Shown piece after piece: positions 9,122 through 17,095 of a stretch of 64,000 nt of DNA; positions within the stretch are counted from its first letter, which is position 1; the number at the start of each line of letters is the position of its first letter. Location: the NCBI RefSeq assembly GCF_030813595.1, contig NZ_JAUSUH010000011.1:124001-188000 (forward strand), given 5' to 3'. Position numbers and translations under genes: made by a program. This stretch comes from Ancylobacter vacuolatus. Its GTDB lineage: Bacteria > Pseudomonadota > Alphaproteobacteria > Rhizobiales > Xanthobacteraceae. The notes below the pieces were generated by a model that worked only from the letters and a program-made list of their open reading frames with translations, was not told the origin of the DNA and ran no database searches.

Positions 9122-9141
9122 ATGTTATATATTTATAACAT
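9122..9141. promoter_or_regulatory. Inverted-repeat operator overlapping the ArsR start
   Basis: ATGTTATA-TATT-TATAACAT: a perfect 8-base inverted repeat with a 4-base spacer in the 48-base divergent region. AT-rich palindromes of this kind are typical ArsR/SmtB-family operators. It overlaps the ATG at 9140, so bound repressor would block both divergent promoters. The repeat is seen; the function is inferred. Confidence 0.72.
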
Positions 9142-9484
9142 GTCAATCGACGACGCCGACGACACCCTGTTCAAGGCCCTTGGCCATCGCGCCCGGCGGC
9201 ACTTGCTGGACGCGCTGAAGGCAGGGCCGCGCACGACAGGCATGTTGTGCCTGTCGATGCCCGAACTCGACCGCTGCACGGTGATGCAGCACCTCAAAGT
9301 GCTGGAGGAGGCCGGTCTCGTCGTCGTCGAGCGGCGCGGGCGCGAGCGGTGGAACCATCTCGACGCGCTGCCGATCCATGCCCTCCATGAGCGCTGGATC
9401 GGCCCCTACGCCGCCTATGCGGCCTCCATGCTCGGCCGGCTGAAGCGCAGCGTCGAGGCTGCGCCCGTCAGGGAAGAGCTCTGA
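9140..9484 (+). CDS. ArsR/SmtB-family transcriptional regulator
   Basis: A 114-residue winged-helix regulator. The run LFKALGHRARRHLLDALKAG opens the domain, the recognition helix is in DRCTVMQHLKVLEEAGLV, and the wing is VVVERRGRERWNHLD. The typical metal-binding ELCVCDL motif is absent, in line with the ArsR branch paired with SRPBCC proteins. The start could be 9140 or an in-frame ATG at 9122; both lie inside the palindrome. Expected to repress itself and the divergent SRPBCC gene. Confidence 0.88.
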   Translation: MSIDDADDTLFKALGHRARRHLLDALKAGPRTTGMLCLSMPELDRCTVMQHLKVLEEAGLVVVERRGRERWNHLDALPIHALHERWIGPYAAYAASMLGRLKRSVEAAPVREEL

Positions 9485-9631
9485 CGCGCGATGGGGCCGC
9501 CGGGGCCGGCCGGGTGCCTCGCTTGTTGCCCCGCTTTCTTGCCCCGCTTTCTTGCCCCTTGCCGCTGACGCGGCGCCGTGGCACCCCTCTCGCAGCCGCG
9601 AGAAGCGGGGTCAGGCCGGGGTGACGGACGC

Positions 9632-10129
9632 ATGGAAAAGGTCATCGAACGCATCATTCTGCTCAGCCGCTGGATCATGGCCCCGTTCTATCTCGGGCTG
9701 GTGATCGCGCTGGCGGTGCTGCTGTACAAATTCGGCGTCGAGCTGTTCCATTTCGTCACCCATGCCACGCAGTTCGACGAGAGCGACACCATTCTCGGCA
9801 TATTGGCGCTGGTCGACCTCACCTTCACCGGCAGCCTGGTCATCATCGTCATCTTCTCCGGCTATGAGAATTTCGTCGCCAAGATCGACGGCTCCGGCCA
9901 TGCCGCCTGGCCGGAATGGATGACCAAGGTCGATTTCGCCGGCCTCAAGCAGAAGCTGCTGGCCTCCATCGTCGCCATCTCCGCCATCGCGCTGTTGAAA
10001 GCCTTCATGAATCTCGACCGCGGCGTCGATGAGAAGCAGCTGATGTGGCTGGTCATCATCCATGTCGTGTTCGTGCTGTCAGGCGTGGTGCTGGCCTGGA
10101 CCGACCGGCTGTCGGAAAAGAGCCACTGA
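9632..10129 (+). CDS. UPF0114 (YqhA-like) membrane protein
   Basis: A 165-residue integral membrane protein of the TIGR00645/UPF0114 family. The hallmark start MEKVIERIILLSRWIMAPFYLGL is present, followed by helices at about 10-35, 50-75, 105-125 and 137-155. The family's function is unknown. The ATG at 9632 is chosen because the family begins there; open frame continues upstream without similarity. Stand-alone gene. Confidence 0.9.
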   Translation: MEKVIERIILLSRWIMAPFYLGLVIALAVLLYKFGVELFHFVTHATQFDESDTILGILALVDLTFTGSLVIIVIFSGYENFVAKIDGSGHAAWPEWMTKVDFAGLKQKLLASIVAISAIALLKAFMNLDRGVDEKQLMWLVIIHVVFVLSGVVLAWTDRLSEKSH

Positions 10130-10217
10130 CATTTTCCGCAATATTTTAGTTCATTGACTTTAATGGACGTGGATTTTGTGTGATAAGTCGACAGTGCTCT
10201 TTCGGACGACCGCCGCG

Positions 10218-11720
10218 ATGACCGATTCCGCCTCCCCCACTCCCGCCACTGAGCGCCGCGCTGCCCGCGCGCCGGCGCGCATGGCCCCGCTCGCCCGCCT
10301 GCCGGTGTTCTTCGCCCTCACCGGGCGCCGGGTGGTGCTGGCCGGCGGCTCGGAGGCGGCGGCATGGAAGGCGGAACTGCTCTCCGCCGCCGGCGCGCGG
10401 GTGGACGTGTTCGCCATCGACCCCTGCGAGGACCTGCTGGCGCTGGCCGCCGCCCCGCCCGACGGCGAGCTGATCCTCATCGCCCGCGACTGGACGCTGG
10501 AAGACCTTGCCGGCGCCGCGCTCGCCATCGGCGCGATCGAAGACGATGACGAATGCGCCCGTTTCGCGCAGGCCGCCCACACCGCCGGCGTGCCGGTCAA
10601 TGTGGTCGACAAGCCGGCCTTCTGCGATTTCGCCTTCGGCGCCATCGTCAACCGTTCGCCCCTCGTGGTCGGCATTTCCACCGATGGCGCCGCCCCGGTC
10701 TTCGGCCAGGCGGTGCGGGCCAAGATCGAGGCGGTGATCCCGCAGGGCTTCAAGCGCTGGGCCGAGGCCGCGCGCAGCTGGCGCCCGGCGGTGTCCGCCC
10801 TCGCCCTGTCCTATCAGGGCCGCCGCGGCTTCTGGGAGCGCTTCACCCGCGCCGCGCTGGAGACCCCCGAGGACGAACCGTCCGAGGCGCTGCGCGAACA
10901 GTTTCTCGCTCGCGCCGAAATGGAGCGCACCGACACGCCGCGCGGCTCGGTCGCCCTTGTCGGCGCCGGCCCGGGCGACCCGGAACTGCTGACGCTGAAG
11001 GCGGTGCGGGTGCTGCAATCGGCCGATGTCGTGCTCTATGACGATCTCGTCGCCCCGGCGGTGCTGGATGTCGCCCGCCGCGAGGCACGCAAGATGCTGG
11101 TCGGCAAGACCGGCTACAAGGCCTCCTGCAAGCAGGACGACATCAATGCGCTGATGGTCTCGCTGGCGAAGCAGGGCAAGCGGGTGGTGCGGCTGAAGGG
11201 CGGCGACCCGATGGTGTTCGGCCGCGCCGGCGAGGAAATCACCGCGGCGCGCAAGGCTGGCCTGCCGGTGGAAGTGGTGCCGGGCATCACCGCGGCGCAG
11301 GGGGCGGCGAGCCGGCTCACCACCTCGCTCACCCATCGCGACCATGCCCGCCGGCTGCAATTCGTCACCGCCCATGCGCGCGACGGCAAGCTGCCGCGCG
11401 ATCTCGACTGGCAGGCGCTGGCCGACCCCGCCGCCACCACCGTGGTCTACATGCCCCAGCGCACCTGGGGCGAACTGGCGGCCAAGGCGATGGCGGCCGG
11501 GCTCGACCCGGCGACGCCGGCCATCGCGCTGTTCTCCGCCACCCGGCCGGAAGAGCGGCAGGTGCCCGCCACCGTCGCCACGCTGCAGGGCGCGCTGGAG
11601 CGGGCCGTGGCCGACGGCGCCAGCGGGCCCTGCCTCGTGCTGTTCGGCCACGCCATCGGCGAGGCGGCGGCCTTCGCGCTGCCGGAAGTGGCGGAGACGG
11701 CGCAGGCCGCCCAGGGCTGA
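10218..11720 (+). CDS. cysG: Siroheme synthase CysG
   Basis: A 500-residue bifunctional enzyme. The N-terminal Met8-like domain (about 20-240) oxidises precorrin-2 and inserts iron; VVLAGGSEAAAWKAELL is its NAD-binding run. The C-terminal domain (about 245-490) is uroporphyrinogen III C-methyltransferase, with VALVGAGPGDPELLTLKA, VRLKGGDPMVFGRAGEE and VVPGITAAQGAAS. It makes siroheme for sulfite and nitrite reductases. The N-terminal 20 residues are Ala/Arg-rich. The upstream 90 bases are AT-rich and likely hold the promoter. No cys or nir genes are adjacent. Confidence 0.95.
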   Translation: MTDSASPTPATERRAARAPARMAPLARLPVFFALTGRRVVLAGGSEAAAWKAELLSAAGARVDVFAIDPCEDLLALAAAPPDGELILIARDWTLEDLAGAALAIGAIEDDDECARFAQAAHTAGVPVNVVDKPAFCDFAFGAIVNRSPLVVGISTDGAAPVFGQAVRAKIEAVIPQGFKRWAEAARSWRPAVSALALSYQGRRGFWERFTRAALETPEDEPSEALREQFLARAEMERTDTPRGSVALVGAGPGDPELLTLKAVRVLQSADVVLYDDLVAPAVLDVARREARKMLVGKTGYKASCKQDDINALMVSLAKQGKRVVRLKGGDPMVFGRAGEEITAARKAGLPVEVVPGITAAQGAASRLTTSLTHRDHARRLQFVTAHARDGKLPRDLDWQALADPAATTVVYMPQRTWGELAAKAMAAGLDPATPAIALFSATRPEERQVPATVATLQGALERAVADGASGPCLVLFGHAIGEAAAFALPEVAETAQAAQG

Positions 11721-11736
11721 TCTCTCATCCTTGAAC

Positions 11737-11780
11737 GTCATCCCGGACGGCCGAAGGCCGATCCGGGATCCACGTCTTGA
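11737..11780. repeat. Dispersed palindromic repeat, type 1 (GTCATCCCGG... CCACGTCTTGA)
   Basis: A GTCATCCCGG start, an internal hairpin 'GGCCGAAGGCC' and the tail 'GGATCCACGTCTTGA'. Related copies are at 535-592 (inside fixI), 23489-23517 and 29606-29642. Non-coding, downstream of cysG. Confidence 0.75.
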
Positions 11781-11804
11781 GTGGGGAGCAGGGCGAGTGG
11801 CCGC

Positions 11805-11850
11805 CTGCGTCCTTCGAGGCCCCGGCGGCGCCGGGGCACCTCAGGATGAC
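11805..11850. repeat. Dispersed palindromic repeat, type 2 (CCTTCGAGGC ... CACCTCAGGATGAC)
   Basis: Starts 'CTGCGTCCTTCGAGGC', has a central hairpin 'CCCGGCGGCGCCGGGG' and ends 'CACCTCAGGATGAC'. An inverted copy lies 25 bases downstream, and two more are in the hisZ-hisS gap. Confidence 0.75.
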
Positions 11851-11874
11851 GAACGCCCCACTCCCGAAGCTCCC

Positions 11875-11918
11875 GTCATGCTGAGGTGCGAGCGCAAGCG
11901 AGCCTCGAAGCACGCAGG
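11875..11918. repeat. Dispersed palindromic repeat, type 2, inverted copy
   Basis: 'GTCATGCTGAGGTGCGAGCG' followed by 'AGCCTCGAAGCACGCAGG' is the reverse of the type 2 copy at 11805-11850. The two could form a large hairpin between the convergent cysG and hisG genes, possibly acting as a terminator. Confidence 0.75.
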
Positions 11919-11948
11919 CCCGGCACGCAGGCCCGCGCGGCGAAGACC

Positions 11949-12923
11949 CTAGCCGATCCGCGCTTCCAGCTTTTCGTAAAGCGGGTTCTCGGCGGCGAAC
12001 ACATAGTCGAGCGGGCCGACCGACACCGTCGCCGCGCCCTGCTCGCGCAGAAACACCGCCAGAGCGTGCAGCGTGTCCGGCGGGCAGTGCAGTGTCACCA
12101 TGCCGGAGGAGGTCGGCGCGCCGAAGGGCGCCACGGCGCGGAAGCGGCGCACCGCCTCCTGCACCACCCCGGCATCGCAGGCGGCAAAGCGCGTCTTCAC
12201 CTCGCGCATGGTGGCGGCGCGCTTGGCCGCCGTCACCCGGTCGAGCAGCGCCCGCGCCGCCGCCTTCGCGGTGGGGTTCCAGTCCGCATGCAGCGAGGCG
12301 ACCAGATTGGCCTCCGAGCGCAGCATCACCCCGTCATCGATCACCTTCAGCGCATTGGCCGCCAGCGTCGAGCCCGTGGTGGTGATGTCGACGATCAGCT
12401 CCGCCGTGCCCGCCGCCGGCGTGCCCTCGGTGGCGCCCAGGCTCTCGACGATGCGGTAGTCGACAATGCCGTGGCGGGCGAAGAAGCCGCGCGTGAGGTT
12501 GAGATATTTCGTCGCCACCCGCACCCGCCGGCCGCGCGTGGCGTGGAAATGCGTCGCCACATCGTCGAGGTCGCGCATGGTGCGCACGTCGATCCAGGCC
12601 TGCGGCACCGCCACCACCACATTGGCGTGGCCAAAGCCCAGCCCTTCCACCAGCAGCACCTTGGAATCGGCGTCGGGAATGCTCTCGCGCACCAGATCCT
12701 CGCCGGTGACGCCGAGATGCACGGCGCCGGCGGCCAGCTGGCTGGCGATCTCGGAGGCGGAGAGATAGGCCACTTCCACCCCCTCCACCCCGGTCAGCGT
12801 GCCGCGATAGTCGCGCACGCCGCGCGACTGGGTCAGCGACATGCCGGCGCGGGCGAAGAAGCCGGTGGCGTTTTCCTGCAGCCGGCCCTTGGACGGCACG
12901 GCGATGATCAGCGGCGCACTCAT
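11949..12923 (-). CDS. hisG: ATP phosphoribosyltransferase HisG
   Basis: First enzyme of histidine biosynthesis, joining ATP and PRPP. The 324-residue product begins [19 protein letters not shown] and contains the family run [19 protein letters not shown], which binds PRPP phosphate. It is longer than the short-form enzymes (about 210) that need HisZ, yet hisZ is directly upstream; this combination is common in Hyphomicrobiales. Its ATG shares a base with the hisZ stop (ATGA), implying coupled translation. Feedback inhibition by histidine is expected from the family. Confidence 0.94.
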   Translation of the reverse strand: MSAPLIIAVPSKGRLQENATGFFARAGMSLTQSRGVRDYRGTLTGVEGVEVAYLSASEIASQLAAGAVHLGVTGEDLVRESIPDADSKVLLVEGLGFGHANVVVAVPQAWIDVRTMRDLDDVATHFHATRGRRVRVATKYLNLTRGFFARHGIVDYRIVESLGATEGTPAAGTAELIVDITTTGSTLAANALKVIDDGVMLRSEANLVASLHADWNPTAKAAARALLDRVTAAKRAATMREVKTRFAACDAGVVQEAVRRFRAVAPFGAPTSSGMVTLHCPPDTLHALAVFLREQGAATVSVGPLDYVFAAENPLYEKLEARIG

Positions 12924-14038
12924 CAGCGGGCCTCCACGGCGTCGAGCCGGCCAAGCCAGACGGCGAAGCCGACGGCGGGGATGGGTTCCCCGGCGCCGAG
13001 CCGGCCGAGCAGCCCGTCATAGCGCCCGCCGGCCACCAAGGGCGCACCCGCGCCGTTCTCGTGCAGCTCGAACACCATGCCGGAGTAATAATCGAGCGGC
13101 CGGCCGAAGGCGGTGGCGAAGGAAAGCCGTTCCGGCTCGATGCCCTGCGCGGCGATGAAATGGGTGCGGTTCTCGAAGGCGTCGAGCGCGCGGGCGAGAT
13201 CCAGCCCCGCTTCCTCGACCAGCGCCCGCAGGCTCGCCGCCGCCTGGTCGGGCGTGCCGGCAATGGCGAGATAGCGCTCGATCACCGCGACCTTTTCCGC
13301 CGACAGCCCCTCGCCGTCGCCCGGCGCGGCCTGTTCGAGAAAGCGCTCGGCGATTTCCGACACGCTGCGCCCGCCGACGGTGGAGATGCCGGCGATGGAG
13401 AGCAGGTCCGTCACCAGCGCCCGCGCCGCGTCGGGGTCCGAGCCCGCCAGCGCCGAGAGCACGCCGGCATGGGCGGTGACGCCGCCTTCTTCCGGGCGCT
13501 GCTTGAGCAGAGCGAGATCGGCGCCGAGATCGCCGGAGCGGGCGAAATCCTTGATCAGCCGTCGCCGCCAGACGGGGGGCAGGTTCAGCGCGTCGAGCAA
13601 AGTGGCGAACAGGCCGGCATCGCCGAGCCGTATCGTCGGGTCGATCACCCCCCACAGCGCCGCCGTCTCCAGCCCCAGCGCCAGCAGGTCGGCATCGGCC
13701 GCCTCGCGGTCCTGCCGGCCGAAGGATTCGACGCCGGCCTGCAGGAGTTCCCCGCCCGGCACGTCGGAACGGAACACCGGGCCGAGATAGGCGAAATCGC
13801 GCATCTGCGCGGCGCCTTCCGCGATGTAATGGCGGCACACCGGCAAGGTGAGGTCCGGCCGCAGGCACAGCTCGCGCCCGTCCGGGTCCATGGTGATGAA
13901 CATGGTGCGCCGCATCTCCTCGCCCGAGAGGTCGAGAAAGGCATCGGCGGGCTGGAGCACCGGCGGCTCGACGCGCGCGAAGCCGGCGCGCGCATAGAGC
14001 GCGAGCAGTTCCTCGGCGTGGCTTTGGTCGGCGGGCAT
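12923..14038 (-). CDS. hisZ: ATP phosphoribosyltransferase regulatory subunit HisZ
   Basis: A 371-residue class II histidyl-tRNA-synthetase paralogue that lacks the anticodon-binding domain and acts as regulatory partner of HisG. Motif-like runs [14 protein letters not shown] and [15 protein letters not shown] are visible. The ATG at 14038 (MPADQSH) is chosen because similarity starts there; the open frame extends about 130 codons upstream, but that part runs through dispersed repeats and is unlikely to be translated. One-base overlap with hisG. The hisS gene lies upstream on the same strand, 283 bases away. Confidence 0.9.
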   Translation of the reverse strand: MPADQSHAEELLALYARAGFARVEPPVLQPADAFLDLSGEEMRRTMFITMDPDGRELCLRPDLTLPVCRHYIAEGAAQMRDFAYLGPVFRSDVPGGELLQAGVESFGRQDREAADADLLALGLETAALWGVIDPTIRLGDAGLFATLLDALNLPPVWRRRLIKDFARSGDLGADLALLKQRPEEGGVTAHAGVLSALAGSDPDAARALVTDLLSIAGISTVGGRSVSEIAERFLEQAAPGDGEGLSAEKVAVIERYLAIAGTPDQAAASLRALVEEAGLDLARALDAFENRTHFIAAQGIEPERLSFATAFGRPLDYYSGMVFELHENGAGAPLVAGGRYDGLLGRLGAGEPIPAVGFAVWLGRLDAVEAR

Positions 14039-14199
14039 GGGCGGGTCCGGTCTGCGGTAAATGGGCGTTGGATAAAGCTGCGCGCTTCTAGCAAAGGGGA
14101 CCGTCCGGGTCCATGCGCGGGGTGCGAGATGGTTTGCGGGCGGGAGTCTCCCGGACCAGCGACGCCCCAGGCGGCCGCACGGGCCGGAGCGCGACGGCC

Positions 14200-14238
14200 C
14201 ATCCTTCGAGGCGCGCTGCGCGCGCACCTCAGGATGAC
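14200..14238. repeat. Dispersed palindromic repeat, type 2
   Basis: 'CATCCTTCGAGGCGCGCTGC' with the ending 'CACCTCAGGATGAC', as at 11805-11850. In the 283-base gap between hisS and hisZ, which otherwise shows nothing but a likely hisZ leader. Confidence 0.72.
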
Positions 14239-14272
14239 GACGCTCCCGGACAGTGCGGACGGTCAGGCCCTC

Positions 14273-14317
14273 GTCATGCTGAGGCGCCCGGCAACGCCGG
14301 GCCTCGAAGCACGCAGC
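14273..14317. repeat. Dispersed palindromic repeat, type 2, inverted copy
   Basis: 'GTCATGCTGAGGCGCCCGGC' and 'GCCTCGAAGCACGCAG', opposite in direction to the copy at 14200. It ends 5 bases before the hisS stop. Same head-to-head arrangement as between cysG and hisG. Confidence 0.72.
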
Positions 14318-14321
14318 CCCC

Positions 14322-15803
14322 TCACCCCCGCGCGGCGCCGTGCGGGACGCCGTGATGGTCGAGCAGCTCGCGCACCTTGTCGACCAGCTCGCCCTCGGTG
14401 CAGGCGAACTGCGCCGGGCGGGTCTCGCGCCACTCGGCATTGTCGGTGATGGCGGCGGCGGCCTTGGCGCCCTCGATCAGATCCTTGATCTGCACCTGGC
14501 CATTGGCGCGCTCATCCGAGCCCTGAATGACCACGCAAGGCGAATTGCGGCGGTCGGCATATTTGAACTGGTTGCCGAGATTTTTCGGGTTGCCGAGATA
14601 CATTTCGGCGCGGATGCCGGCCTGCCGCAGCGTGGCGACGAGGCCCATATAATGCGCCGTCTGGTCGCGATCCATCACCACCACCACGACCGGGCCGAAT
14701 TCCGGCGTGGCGTCGGTCTTGAGATAGGACAGCGCGGAAGCCAGCCGCGAGACGCCGATGGAGAAACCCGTAGCCGGCACAGCTTCGCCACGGAAGCGCC
14801 CGACCAGCCCGTCATAGCGCCCGCCGCCACCGACCGAACCGAAGCGCACCGGGCGGCCCTTCTCGTCCTTCACCTCGAAGGTCAGCTCCGCCTCAAAGAC
14901 CGGGCCGGTATAGTATTCGAGGCCACGGACGACGGAGGGGTCGATCTTCACCCGATCCCCATAGCCGGCGGCGTTCACCAGCGCGCCAATCTCGTCGAGT
15001 TCCGCCCTGCCGGCACGGTAGGCCTCGTTCTCGGCGGCTTGGCCCGCGCCGGGATTGAGAGACGCCAGCACGATGTCCGCCTGCCCCTCATCCAGCCCCG
15101 CGCCCTTGGTGAAGTCGCCGCTCTTGGCTTCGGGGTTCTCCCAGCGGCCTGCGCCGAGCAGGTCGCGCACGCCCGAGATGCCGACCTTGTCGAACTTGTC
15201 GATGGCGCGCAGAACCGTTAGCCGGCGGCCGGCATTCTCGTCGCCACCGAGGCCGATCGCCTCCAGCACGCCGTCCAGAACCTTGCGGTTATTGACCTTG
15301 ATGACGTACTTGCCCTTGAGCCCAAGCGCCTCCAGCGTGTCCGCCATCATCATGCAGATCTCGGCATCGGCGGCCACGGTCGGCGCCCCCACCGTATCGG
15401 CGTCGAACTGCATGAACTGGCGGAAGCGGCCGGGGCCGGGCTTCTCGTTGCGAAACACCCAGCCGGCGCGGTAGCTGCGGAAAGGCTTGGGAAGCTTGTC
15501 GAAATTCTCCGCCACATGGCGGGCGAGCGGCGCGGTCAGATCATAGCGCAGCGACAGCCACTGCTCGTCATCGTCCTGGAACGAGAACACGCCCTCATTC
15601 GGCCGGTCCTGGTCCGGCAGAAATTTGCCCAGCGCGTCGGTATATTCGATGAAGGGGGTTTCCAGCGCCTCGAAGCCGTAAAGCTCATAGACCTTGCGGA
15701 TCGTCTCCAGCATCGCCCGCGTCGGCACGAGCTCGCCCGGCCCGCGATCGGCAAAGCCGCGCGGCATGCGGGCGCGAAGCTTGGTGGGTTTGTCCTTGGC
15801 CAT
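14322..15803 (-). CDS. hisS: Histidyl-tRNA synthetase
   Basis: Charges tRNA-His in the cytoplasm. A 493-residue class II synthetase: motif 2 region [26 protein letters not shown], histidine-site run [14 protein letters not shown], motif 3 [13 protein letters not shown] with GFSIGVSRL, and a C-terminal anticodon domain starting near residue 390. It is of the alphaproteobacterial type, longer than the E. coli enzyme. Lying upstream of hisZ-hisG, it may be co-transcribed, although repeats fill the gap. Confidence 0.95.
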   Translation of the reverse strand: MAKDKPTKLRARMPRGFADRGPGELVPTRAMLETIRKVYELYGFEALETPFIEYTDALGKFLPDQDRPNEGVFSFQDDDEQWLSLRYDLTAPLARHVAENFDKLPKPFRSYRAGWVFRNEKPGPGRFRQFMQFDADTVGAPTVAADAEICMMMADTLEALGLKGKYVIKVNNRKVLDGVLEAIGLGGDENAGRRLTVLRAIDKFDKVGISGVRDLLGAGRWENPEAKSGDFTKGAGLDEGQADIVLASLNPGAGQAAENEAYRAGRAELDEIGALVNAAGYGDRVKIDPSVVRGLEYYTGPVFEAELTFEVKDEKGRPVRFGSVGGGGRYDGLVGRFRGEAVPATGFSIGVSRLASALSYLKTDATPEFGPVVVVVMDRDQTAHYMGLVATLRQAGIRAEMYLGNPKNLGNQFKYADRRNSPCVVIQGSDERANGQVQIKDLIEGAKAAAAITDNAEWRETRPAQFACTEGELVDKVRELLDHHGVPHGAARG

Positions 15804-15871
15804 GGGCGCCGTCCTTCACGAGTGTCGGCGCGGGTTTAGAGGATGGGGCGCCGTGCGGCAATGCCGGCGCT

Positions 15872-16987
15872 TCAGTCGAACAGTTCCGCCATCGCCTCCT
15901 CGGCGATCGCGAAGCCGGTGGAGGCGCCGGTGCCGCTGGTCACCACCACGAGGCGGATATGCTCGTGTGGCCGGTCGATGAAGGCGAGCCGGTCGGGGGC
16001 CGAGGCATAGGTGCCGATCCAGCGTTCGCTGACCTGCGGCCGGCGGCCGAACAGAGCGGCGTATTCGTCGAGGATCAGCTCGTCGACGAAATCGGGCGCG
16101 AACGGGTCCGGCGTCGCGCCATAATGATGGCTGTCGCCCACGACCAGCGAGCCATCGGCCGACTGCACCACGATGAGATGCACGCCATGCGTGAGGTGGT
16201 CGGCCTGCTCGGCCTCCAGCACGCGCTTCAGCGCTTCGGCTTCGGGCAGTTCGGCATAGCCGAGATAGCGCCCGAGCGAGAGGTCGGTCATCACGGAGCC
16301 CGGCAGCATGCCCAGCGCCGGGTCGCTCACGCGCAGCATGTGCAGCTTGCAGCGGGTGACGCCATAGGCCTTGAAACGGTCCTCGAACAGGGTGTGGAAA
16401 TCATCGCCCGGCGCCACCACGATGCGCGACGCCGTCACCGTGCCGGACGAGGTGACGACCCGGCCCGGCTCGACCACTGTGACCGCGCTCTCGCGGCGGA
16501 ATTCCACGCCCTCGCTGGCCAGCCAGGCGGCGAGGCGGGGGATGGCGTCGCGCGATTCCACCCGCATGTCGTGCGGGCTCCACAGCCCGCCGGAAAGCGC
16601 GCCGGTGAGCGCCGGCAGCCGCTCGCGCGTCGCCTCAGGCGTGAGGAGTTCGCAGCCCTCGCCCATTTCGGTGGCGCGGAAGGCTTCCAGCACCGGCAGC
16701 GCCTCGGCGCGCCGCACCGCCACCAGCAGGCCGCGATGCACCACCTCGATGCCGGCCCGGGGCGCTATTTCGGCCCAGATGTCGCGCGAGCGCATCGCCC
16801 GGCGCCAGCACTCGCCGCGCTGCTGGCCGGTGACGGTGACGAAGCCGAAATTGCGCACCGAGGCGCCATTGGCCTGCGCGTCACGGTCGATGACAACCGT
16901 CTTCAGCCCGCGCCGCCGCGCCGCTATGGCGTGGCCGAGACCGACGACGCCCGCACCGACAATGGCGAGATCGAAACTGTCCGACAT
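15872..16987 (-). CDS. FAD-dependent oxidoreductase, TIGR03364 (DAO-like) family
   Basis: A 371-residue flavoprotein of the D-amino-acid oxidase/glycine oxidase fold. The N-terminal dinucleotide-binding run LAIVGAGVVGLGHAIAARR is followed by an acidic residue at the end of strand 2 (VVIDRD). SVRNFGFVTVTGQQ and a C-terminal TSGTGASTGFAIAEEAMA complete the pattern. Members of this subgroup sit near aminotransferases or phosphonate genes in other genomes, so a role in oxidising an amine is possible. The substrate is unknown. The ATG at 16987 (MSDSFDLAIVG) starts the Rossmann strand directly. Confidence 0.85.
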   Translation of the reverse strand: MSDSFDLAIVGAGVVGLGHAIAARRRGLKTVVIDRDAQANGASVRNFGFVTVTGQQRGECWRRAMRSRDIWAEIAPRAGIEVVHRGLLVAVRRAEALPVLEAFRATEMGEGCELLTPEATRERLPALTGALSGGLWSPHDMRVESRDAIPRLAAWLASEGVEFRRESAVTVVEPGRVVTSSGTVTASRIVVAPGDDFHTLFEDRFKAYGVTRCKLHMLRVSDPALGMLPGSVMTDLSLGRYLGYAELPEAEALKRVLEAEQADHLTHGVHLIVVQSADGSLVVGDSHHYGATPDPFAPDFVDELILDEYAALFGRRPQVSERWIGTYASAPDRLAFIDRPHEHIRLVVVTSGTGASTGFAIAEEAMAELFD

Positions 16988-17095
16988 GAGAAAGGTCCGC
17001 GTGGAGGGGAGATCCGGGAAGCGGCCCAGCCTATAGCCGCTCTCGCCCGCCCGCGCCACGCGACCTTGTGCGCGCCGGCCCGGCGCCCGCCGATT

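Noticed and set aside
14039..14440. N-terminal extension of HisZ
   Set aside because: The upstream open frame runs through dispersed repeats and the hisS 3' end, and HisZ similarity starts at 14038.
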